From contig CP136062.1 in assembly GCA_032622095.1 (NCBI GenBank), positions 199,459,887 to 199,523,886 on the forward strand: a stretch of DNA of 64,000 nt. The letters run 5' to 3'. The notes beneath the pieces are model-generated. The model was not told where the DNA came from and searched no databases. It saw nothing but the letters and a program-made list of their open reading frames with translations. A program made the translations under genes and the position numbers. This DNA comes from Siphonodentalium dalli. Its lineage: Eukaryota > Mollusca > Scaphopoda > Gadilida > Siphonodentaliidae. The number at the start of each line of letters is the position of its first letter. Position 1 is the first letter of the stretch. This document shows, in pieces, positions 56,340-64,000 of the stretch.

Positions 56340-57850
56340 ATGTCGTGTATTTTGACCCTATATATATCTGTGTATGGTAATACATGGAAATCACATATCC
56401 GGTATATAATGCGTTGATACGAATGATACTGATTAATTTTCTTTTGCCTGGTAAATGGAAAATTGGCTTAGGAAATTATGAATTATTTGGCGTCAAATTG
56501 TACCTTGGATCTTTAATTAATTTTTTAGAGACGTTTTTTTCTGTTCAATTTCCAGCTGTGTGCGACTGAGAATCGTGTGATGGTGGAAACATTGGTTACA
56601 TGATACATCAGCGGTACCTTAATTATCCGGAGGCAATACCATCGGTATTCGATAAGTCTTGAAAAGGTCATCACAATAGCTCGCTCGTTATTAATCGAGA
56701 TATATGCTCTTATAAGTAGATATGGGAGCTTACCCCGAGGCTTGTGTCTGAGTGCCAAAAGTGATTACGTCAGGCATATTTGCTGACAAGATTGAAATTG
56801 AGCATGATATGAAATATTAATAAGACAATATAATTTAGCAAAGGCCTGATATGCCAAATGCCAATATGTGCGCATATAACACAAATATTAAAGTTATTGG
56901 AAACACTCGATTGCGACCCATAGCGAATAAACGTGCTCACCGCAGGTATTTAAATAAGTTTGTATCAAAATTTCCAGCACACAATGTCGTATACATTAAA
57001 TAACGTGACTGTCCTTATCGAAATAATTCTCGTTTGTTTATCGTTGATTTGTTCGGGACGAACGAAGGACAACTTGTTTACATTGTTGCGTAGTTCAGAC
57101 ATCGTGTTTTATGACATGACACATCCAATGTTGTTGACTATTTTCGCAGTAATAGTTTAGTTATTAATTCTTCAAATGTGGGTCGTTAGATATCAATTTT
57201 ATGCAGTGAAATAAGCACGCAATATGTCTTTAAATATGGAGGCAACCGAGTTTGTTTAATTACTTTGTTGACGGATGTAACCAGTTAACAGCCATTGTGA
57301 TTGACCCCCTCCCATGAAGATTATAAGATTATTACTATAGATGAGCATCATTTTTATCACGCAACAACCCAATTATTGAAACTCCCCACCACATGTCATC
57401 TTGTCTTCTCTTTTCTCCTTGCTCTCTCTCTCTCTCTCCCTCGCTCTCTCTCTAATCTGCATCCTGCTATCACTAACACTATCTTCTCTCTTTTTCATCC
57501 CTAACTCAAATGCAGCTATGGATCTCAATATCTCCTAAAACAATTATTTCCAATCCTTCCCGTCTGACCTATACACCTCCCTCACTTATTGGTGTCGGGG
57601 CATGTAGCCAAAGCGGAGAAGACTTCACATAAGCCATCGGGCTTGTTGTCTGATCCTAGTTTCCATACATTAACTCTTCTACTTTGCATATATGTGTAAT
57701 ATGTATATTATGTTATTTCTTTGGTTTTGGAAATAAAAATATGTTTACACTATAAGCAACTGAATTTCTCCTATAGATTATTGTCTGAATTTCAACATAG
57801 AGGTTTTCGAACATTTTACATACAGTTATGAGTAATCAAACAGTTTGGTT
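56340..57850. other. Intron stretch with a (CT)n microsatellite
   Basis: CT repeat at about 57420-57452. Nothing else is supported. Confidence 0.4.
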
Positions 57851-57949
57851 TCTCGCAGTGTACACGGGCTACACAAAATTCAGCAATATGAAAATGAGAT
57901 GGCTTTTTCGATCCTTAAATTATACATATACATAGTTTGATCGCAGGGA

Positions 57950-58400
57950 CAAGAAATGTTGATAAATAAGCAAAATATTTACCAAGGTTTATTAATAGTA
58001 ATTTACAAGAAAACGAACGAATACAAGCTTGCCAAAAATTGACAAATTACTTATGTAATTCTAAGTCGTAAAGAAAAAAAGCTCGTTGGATTTCATAATT
58101 GCAAGTGGACATGTTCCGATGATGGTCATGCAAACATTGTACAATAAATGGAGTAATACAAGTTCATACAAAATTTCAGGTTTGCAAACAAATAGTTCTA
58201 TAATGGGAAATAACAAAGTCGGACGGACCTCATAACCACTGGTTCCCGTGGTACTAAGTGTATCTATACCATGTTTCAAAACAATTGACAGAACAAATGA
58301 AGGAATACAAGCTCTGACTAAGTTGCTTCCACGAACGGACGGACAGACACGCCGATGCCAGTATACCCCCTATAACTTCGTTATGTACGGGGGTATAATA
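57950..58400 (+). repeat. Hairpin-ended dispersed repeat with GGAC microsatellite
   Basis: The body ('ggtcatgcaaacattgtacaata', 'gaatacaagctctgacta') leads to GAACGGACGGACAGACACGC, then GTATACCCCC-loop-GGGGGTATA and ATAA. This 'ccccctataacttcgtta' hairpin ending is common in bivalve genomes from general experience. Same layout as 4295-4830. Confidence 0.6.
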
Positions 58401-58576
58401 AATTTAAGTGTAAGGTGGTGCAGAGATGGAACTTTTCAGTGTCGCTCGAGTCGGCTAGACATGGTATGGTATTTTTTTCTTCAAAACATTAAACTTCCAT
58501 AAACAAAACTACATCTTTAAACTAGTCGATTCATGGAAAATCAAGATGACCACTTGACCATTGGCCTAACAATATT

Positions 58577-58695
58577 TACATTGACCTTGTAAGCCAGTGA
58601 ATTATGCGAGGCTACATATATAAGAGAATACACTGGGACATGATATTTAATATTGCACCAGCGCAGCTCCATGCAGTCATGACAGAGTTACGTTA
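58577..58695 (-). mobile_element. piggyBac-like MITE, second family, partial copy
   Basis: The reverse complement reads CATGACTGCATGGAGCTGCG and CTGGTGC, then TATTCTCTTATATATG, matching the left half of the 25593-25850 element. The CCC terminus, the second hairpin and TTAA are lost. Confidence 0.75.
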
Positions 58696-59055
58696 TCTCA
58701 TCGTTGTGCATAAGGATAAAACTCACGTCTACCTGGAGCCGTGCGAAATTAACACGTTGCTCGGTCTTTCCTTCGCCAATGAAACTGAATCGGTAAAGCA
58801 GGATAGGTTTATCGACTGAAGTTAAATTAAACCGCAACACGCCATATTCACATCTATATTTGAGTTGGTGTCATCAGGCACATTATATATCTGCATATTT
58901 CGCGATGAGGTCTGAGTTCAATTAAACAATATTTCGCATGTGTCTCTTAAAGACATGTTACGTGCTTATTTCTCAACAGCAAACAGACAATTTACGAACC
59001 AGCCACTACACACATTTGAAGATTTCACAAGTAAACTATTACATTCAAAATATTC

Positions 59056-59388
59056 AAAAGCATCGTTGATTTATTGATTGATTGGGGTTTATTGTCGCTT
59101 TAGCAACTAAGGCCATATCACGACATTGCCAGTTTTAGTGGGGTGGAAATCCGCACACTTGCGACTAATCTAACCGTGATTTCAATGGCTGATAGACTCG
59201 TCAACCATGTGCGGCAACCCACCGGCCATCGGCGAGTAACTGGCAACTCCACCAGATAACGATTTCGAGTTACAAAGTCCACGATGGAAACATGTGGATT
59301 TGAACCCTTATCGCCAGCGCTGGAGGGCGAAACGGCTTGGAGTGGTACCCCTAACCGATTGAGCCACCGAGGCCCCCAAAAAGCATCG
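59056..59388 (-). mobile_element. tRNA-derived SINE, family 1, complete with target duplication
   Basis: AAAAGCATCG at 59056-59065 is repeated at 59379-59388. On the minus strand the SINE starts GGGGGCCTCGGTGGCTCAAT with TCGGTTAGG (A box) and has GGGTTCAAATCC (B box). The body shared with 15712-16090 follows, ending CGACAATAAACCCCAATCAA with a TCAATAAATCA tail. It has the canonical order of a pol III SINE. Confidence 0.88.
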
Positions 59389-59576
59389 TCCCGAACAAAT
59401 CACAAATCACAGGGAATGCTTTTTTGCCAACGAGAGTTTTCCCAAAAAGAAAAACAGAATGGAGTTGTGCTGGCAATTTTGATTGAAATGTGTTGAAATA
59501 TCTGCGTTGATAAAAACAATTTACGTGAGCTGCAACCAGATTGTTTCTAATCACTTTAATTATATATTTGTTTTAG

Positions 59577-59690
59577 ATGGATATAAACAATTGCTCGACC
59601 ATTTGACAAGAAAGGGACTCGATGTTGACCATATAGTAAAAACGACTGATGGAAAGCTATTCTGTAAAGAACCCGTACCTAGTGTTACAG
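59577..59690 (+). CDS. HYKK-like kinase, second coding exon
   Basis: Acceptor TTTGTTTTAG and donor TTACAG|GTGAGG bound 114 bp that enter and leave in phase 1. Joined to the G left by exon 1, it reads DGYKQLLDHLTRKGLDVDHI then VKTTDGKLF and PVPSVT. By memory, the spacing from the Asn-Ser after the ATP-binding Lys to the Leu/Gly of this helix equals that in vertebrate HYKK. The 3' end of the exon, donor included, is tandemly repeated downstream. In-frame TAA at 59702-59704 means that failure to use the first donor truncates the protein. Confidence 0.55.
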
Positions 59691-59860
59691 GTGAGGTCCC
59701 ATAACGAGTCATATAAAGAACCCGTACCTAGCGTTACAGGTGAGGTCCCATATAACGAGTCATATAAAGAACCCGTACCTAGCGTTACAGGTGAGGTCCC
59801 ATATAACGAGTCATATAAAGAACCCGTACCTAGCGCTACAGGTGAGGTCCCATAACGAGC
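59667..59860 (+). repeat. Fourfold tandem repeat containing the exon-2 splice donor
   Basis: The unit AAAGAACCCGTACCTAGYGT, TACAG|GTGAGGTCCC, (AT)ATAACGAGTCATAT recurs with donors at 59691, 59740, 59791 and 59842 (spacing 49, 51, 51). Copies are nearly identical, so the expansion is recent. Units 2-4 keep an open 17-codon frame, but unit 1 has an in-frame stop. Confidence 0.9.
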
Positions 59861-61030
59861 CATATTTCAAAATTGGCTATTTCATGAAGATCAAGCATGA
59901 TTAACACGATGAGGTATAAAGAGACGGAAGTATATAAAGATAGAAAATCTGAGTATCGCCAATGAAGCTCCAGTCTTATGTTATAGTCCGGAAACCAAGT
60001 GCCATTATTTTCACTTTGAACGTTCAAAGGTCCTCGGCTTCAACCACGAAATACGTTAGGTTATTCCATTTTGTTGTGTAAACAGTATTTATTCCATATA
60101 ATTATATACGTATATGATGTATGCATATTAGTTGGGGATCCGACATCAAGCACAAAGCTTATGAGTGTCGTTTCCGGCCGTGTGTGAATAAGCCCACACT
60201 GTGAGAGTGCTTACATACTATTAAGTTAAGTTGTTCATGTTCACGATAATTTTACAAGATCGAATTATAAACTGATTTTGTGTTCTGACCTAACATTTTT
60301 GCATCCGAGCCGACACCACAATTATATTGATTTGTATGAATATTTATTTGCACAGAAATGTCAATATTAACATCAACATTAATATTTATATTTCTCATCG
60401 TATTATGTACTTGTTATATGATGCGTCGTTCAAGTAGGAGCCCTGGGTTTTGTGGTCGAAGTATTATTTTAATCTTTTTGTTCGCATAATGTATTTCTGG
60501 ACTTCTCGGAAAATCGTTATGTTATCTTCCTGCGATAGTTCATTTATAGAACAATGCACATAGTAGTGTATTGGTGGTGATGCTACATATATGTCAGATA
60601 CTTCATTCATAAAAAGACTCGCTATGCACTGTATAAATTACATTGAAGTAGATAATGTTCTGCATCCTCTACCTCACCACAGGTATACAATGGTTGGTCA
60701 GAATCGAATGTTGAAATATTTGTGACAATTCAAATGGTTTGGGTCGTCAATGGCAAGTGCGAGTGAAGTGTCGTGGGCGAAAATCCGAATGTCACATGCC
60801 ATATTTTCGACTATGTCGCTGATAAATACATGGACGAGTATAGAGCCAGTATATATCGTTAGGAAAATCCCATGGTTATCTTTCCCCAGAAGATTACCGA
60901 TCGCAGTTTATAATGGTGTACTGTCCTTTAAAGTACAGCACTAGCTTTGATGTTGTATTTTACCCTGGTGTGTTATGTGTTTAGAAAAGCTGAGCCGGCG
61001 TTACATTATAATGACATAAGGTTGAGTTTT
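59860..61030. other. Presumed intron 2, unannotated part
   Basis: Nothing supported. An acceptor-like CTCACCACAG at about 60682 leads to a quick stop in phase 1. Confidence 0.4.
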
Positions 61031-61031
61031 C

Positions 61032-61584
61032 GGATCATGTAGTATATAGAGGATCTACAACGAGTCCCCAGTTTATAGCGGAATTTACAAAACGAGTCCA
61101 GTAAATTAGGTCTGGACCGAGCCTTTGGCGAGGTACAGACCTAATTTACTGGACGAGTTTTGTAAATTCCGCTATAAACTTGGGACGAGTTGTAGATTCT
61201 ATTTATTACATGATCCAAAACCTCGACAAAACATACTTAAATCAACAAATGGGACGCGAAACTAACATCATGCGATGACGTTTCTCACAACTCTACGTTG
61301 TTTGCCCGCGCAAAGAAATAGTCCCAGATGAATAAAGACTGTTTGGCGTACTTAATGGCGTATATTTAATGACATAACTTTTCAAAATCTTCATTCATTA
61401 TAGTTTGTTGAAATTATATTGGAAGCCATAGTATTTTGAGACGTAGCGTACGGAATGTAAAGAAACCACAAACCGGAAGTCAAAGGTCACCTGGCACTAT
61501 TTCCTGTTATTAAACGAACGTTTAATATCACAATTTATAGAATGGGTTTATTGAATGGAATAAAGGTAGGATCATGTAATAAAT
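61032..61584. mobile_element. Inverted-repeat element, ATTTATTACATGATCC family, copy 2
   Basis: GGATCATGTA begins at 61032 and GGATCATGTAATAAAT ends at 61584; this matches 39380-39825 in reverse. The first 185 bp (61032-61216) form one long hairpin: arms of about 80 bp pair GATCTACAACGAGTCCC with GGGACGAGTTGTAGATTC and on through ACCTAATTTACTGGAC. Confidence 0.75.
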
Positions 61585-61814
61585 ATATATGTAGTTCGAT
61601 ATGTTTGTGATAAGTTTAGTAGCCCTCATTTGTACTCATTCCAAGGACCTTTGGGTGTTTTACTTGCCGCGAACATGCGTGTACGGTTTAATTCCTTACC
61701 ACACATCAGGACTTATTAATATAAATAAATATGAATAAATCCATTACAAATGAAAGCCAAATTAGTCGAATAAGATACCACTGAAAAGGTCAAAAATCAA
61801 AAAATATAGTGGAA

Positions 61815-62502
61815 ATGTTAGCCCAGTGGTTAGAGTGTCGGACTTGTTATGGTCTTAACCCTTTACCCAACAGAAGGGCCCTGTGCCAATGCATTCTCTT
61901 ATATATGCGAGTCGACCATAGGTCGCCTCGCATATATAAGAGAATGCATTGGCTTAACACATTAAAAATTATAAAATTGTTAAAGAATGTAAGAAAAAAT
62001 GGTAAAAAGTGTTTTAAAAAGATTTTTTTTAGGCCAATGCATTCTCTTATATATGCGAGGCGACCTATGGTCGACTCGCATATATAAGAGAATGCATTGG
62101 CACAGGGCATAACTGTAACTATCACAATGTGGTCAAGGAGCCGGTTCCAATGATATCCATATTTGTATGGTTCTATTGAGACAGACCGAAGATATTTTAG
62201 GCTGTTGAAGCTTTATTTGGCCGGTTTCGGCCGGTTTGTTGGGTAAAGGGTTAACGCACCATCGTGAGTTCGCGCCCCGCCGGTGGACTATCGTCTCCGC
62301 AATAGTGGCTTGGTCCGGTTAAGCGGTGTGTGCTCTATAGACTATAGAGCCACACGCTGTTTCAAATCTCGCGCCAAGTTGTGACCCTCGTACCTAGACG
62401 ACAAATAGGCAGCATGCTAAGACTCGTCATTACTCAACAGCTGGGGTAATACTGTGAAGCTCTAATTAGGGCCCTCGCGGGGATAGGCGCTATATAAGCA
62501 CC

Positions 62503-62537
<35 letters not shown>

Positions 62538-62540
62538 ACA
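61815..62540 (+). mobile_element. tRNA-derived SINE, family 2, interrupted between A and B boxes by a MITE
   Basis: A-box TAGCCCAGTGGTTAGAGTG (about 61819-61837) and B-box GTGAGTTCGCGCCCCG (about 62264) are separated by the 61859-62250 MITE plus its TTAA. Body follows, with a hairpin GCTCTATAG-A-CTATAGAGC, then GGCGCTATATAAGC and a (TTA)n tail at 62503-62535. The insertion destroys the internal pol III promoter spacing. Confidence 0.8.
61859..62250. mobile_element. piggyBac-like MITE, double-hairpin family, copy D (392 bp, complete)
   Basis: TTAA at 61855-61858 and 62251-62254; TIR CCCTTTACCCAACA perfect. Both 67-bp hairpins are intact. Almost identical to copy B, including the GCCGGTTTCGGCCGGTTTG motif at the right. 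Confidence 0.92.
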
Positions 62541-63265
62541 TATAGCACACTAATGGCATTGGGATTGGAAGACAAGTGCGATCTACGTATGCACAACCCC
62601 CTCTCATAATTGCCATTATAACACTGATATATAATAATTTGGGTTGTCAACACAATAGGTATAACATATTTACAAGTGTATACATATATCATTGTATATT
62701 ATTTTAATTATAGTTGGTAGTCCAGTCTCACCACCCCACCAATTATACATAATTTTAATAAGATTATCGAGTAGCTGTTTTAATTGTGATACATGTACCT
62801 CATTGTGCATTGATAACATTTACAATTTTTATCTTGATGCGAGCGTCTGAATAGAACTTTGTCGGATTTTCCTCGTGCGTTGTATCTCGTAAGTAATTTT
62901 GCACAGCTTTAAAGCTATTTTCATTTTTTAATTGTTTTAAGTTCGGGTCCCCAAATAGTAATGTCTTAACTTAATGTATATTAAAAACGCAGAAGATTAT
63001 TACGAAGTGTAACTTTTTCTTCAAAGTGTATAGGTGGCATTCAAAAAAATAGTGGAAAGCGTTTGTTACAGAATGTCCACACCTACATGTATCAGAGATT
63101 GCTATATGATTTTGAAGTTTATCTGCTTGTAAATTACCACATTCACACCTTAGTTTACAATGAAGGGCGCTTCGTAATCACATTTATCCTTAACTATTTA
63201 TGGAAGAAGCTGAATTAAGTAGGTGGGGGGCTTTGCCGTTTGCAGCCTTTTCTATGCAAGCGAGT
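62540..63265. other. Unannotated stretch
   Basis: No supported feature. Confidence 0.4.
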
Positions 63266-63266
63266 G

Positions 63267-63338
63267 ATTGGTTTATAGTATTGACTAAGCGGTTTATAGT
63301 GCCGATTAAGCGGTTTATAGTGCCGACTAAGTGGTTTG
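63267..63338. repeat. 21-bp minisatellite, ~3.5 units
   Basis: GGTTTATAGTGCCGAYTAAGC-type units start at 63270, 63291 and 63312. The multiple of three keeps a frame open, giving a repeated peptide of no recognised meaning. Confidence 0.85.
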
Positions 63339-63339
63339 C

Positions 63340-63949
63340 CCTCAAACTGACTTCGCTCACGTCTTTGACAAAAGTTCAACTGATTGTCGATAAAACATTA
63401 TATGGATTTTTCGTATTACGATATTATAATATCAGAGTGATCCGTCGTGTGATCATGTTTCTGAGAGACGAAATGGTAGCAACAAAACGGTGGTTCTAAT
63501 TTAAACACACCCTTGATTGGGCCAGTTGCATGTTGTTGAGTATACGAGCTGACCAGTAGATATGCGGGAACATGTAGTCGCTGTGTATTAAAAAATGTGT
63601 ATTAAGAACATCCATATGAGCGTGTATTTACTGAGTAATTGAAGCGAACCCTACGTTACCATTGTCGTGTTAAATATAAACGAAAGATGACCATGATTAT
63701 GTGCTCAATGTAACCATCGCCTCGTGTGCGCCCGGTATAGAATATGTCAACCACCCCACTGCGATGGGTAAGAATTCCCTAATGTGGCACCCTGTTTGCC
63801 GTGCGTGCATCCCGAGATGAGTGGCGTAGGAGTCCTGATGTTTATGTTGTCTAATATTCCTTTAATTTCGTCTTGGTAATAGTTTAATGTAGTATTGTTC
63901 ACGCCTTTCTCGTAAACATGTATATGATGTTTCTGTGCTGGCTCCACAG
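63340..63949. other. Presumed end of intron 2
   Basis: No supported feature other than the acceptor-like TTTCTGTGCTGGCTCCACAG ending at 63949. Confidence 0.3.
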
Positions 63950-64000
63950 GGAGTCACACATGTTCATATAATGTCCAAGGCATTGATGGTAAGAAAGTAC
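63950..64000 (+). CDS. Possible third exon of the HYKK-like gene (cut by window end)
   Basis: After a reasonable acceptor, the phase-1 frame stays open to the window end and reads SHTCSYNVQGIDGKKV. In HYKK-like proteins a variable loop with a D-G-K/R turn precedes the VRLL strand, which would fall just beyond the window. Sixteen open codons are weak evidence by themselves. Confidence 0.25.

Larger units (their letters stand above)
48144..59576 (+). other. Intron 1 of the HYKK-like gene (11.4 kb), transposon-filled
   Basis: GT at 48144 and AG at 59575-59576 (ATATATTTGTTTTAG). The intron contains the 3.7-kb TTAA element with nested repeats, the Ty3/gypsy relic, a hairpin-ended repeat, a MITE fragment and a SINE. 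Inferred from the phase-1 match of the two exons. Confidence 0.5.

Noticed and set aside
59649-59855. Open frame with a 17-residue peptide repeated three times (KEPVPS-type)
   Set aside because: It is the tandem donor repeat read through the intron side; the authentic exon frame stops at 59704. Better explained as duplicated exon edge.
61815-62280. A possible functional tRNA gene with an intron
   Set aside because: The interruption is a TTAA-flanked MITE of 392 bp, and the downstream body and (TTA)n tail are those of a SINE.
63200-63499. 99-residue frame with WFIV-type repeats
   Set aside because: Open only because the 21-bp minisatellite is a multiple of three; no motif beyond it.

Overview
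The window is animal nuclear DNA, most likely from a bivalve or other mollusc. It is AT-rich and intron-containing, with no operons or prokaryotic signals. The repeat set fits that reading: tRNA-headed SINEs, Helitron-like elements with central tandem repeats of the type described in oysters, and short elements carrying GACA/GGAC microsatellites next to a terminal hairpin. The species assignment is inference from repeat style and protein family; no search was run.

Host genes are sparse. (1) A cysteine-rich secreted protein lies on the minus strand at about 16.43-17.11 kb; its exon encodes a signal-peptide core, two blocks of Cys in a regular C-x3-C-x6 pattern and a Thr-rich mucin-like tail. 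(2) Two phase-1 exons on the plus strand, 47918-48143 and 59577-59690, read as the N-terminus of a hydroxylysine-kinase-like (HYKK/APH-fold) protein. They are separated by an 11.4-kb intron full of transposons, and a third exon may begin at 63950 and run off the window. (3) A possible first exon of an unrecognised gene lies at 19215-19328. Most other open frames are shadows of repeats.

The rest is largely transposon. From the left: a TTAA-flanked piggyBac-like MITE with two mirrored 67-bp hairpins (four copies of one family, with a relative at 25.6 kb and a fragment at 58.6 kb); a broken LINE on the minus strand (about 0.84-3.8 kb) split by a 556-bp TIR element with a perfect 9-bp target duplication; a 1.5-kb TTAA-flanked TIR element (10.4-11.9 kb) whose 3.7-kb relative sits in opposite orientation inside HYKK intron 1 (48.2-51.9 kb), only 32 bp past the splice donor; a candidate TIR element at 12.8-15.0 kb; SINEs at 15.7, 59.1 and 61.8 kb; a second LINE relic at 25.9 kb; and a CACTG-ended element (31.9-34.4 kb) with palindromic subterminal repeats and a nested Tc1/mariner-type MITE.

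Two regions (27.2-28.7 and 40.2-45.6 kb) are built of Helitron-like elements. They begin TC and end with a hairpin plus CTAG, and several abut head to tail with no intervening base. A 5'-truncated Ty3/gypsy retrotransposon (52.7-56.3 kb) has frameshifts, an RNase H deletion and a recognisable 3' LTR.

The two observations I would look at first are the fourfold tandem duplication of the splice-donor end of HYKK exon 2 (59.66-59.86 kb) and the gapless chain of Helitron-like insertions at 40.2-44.4 kb.
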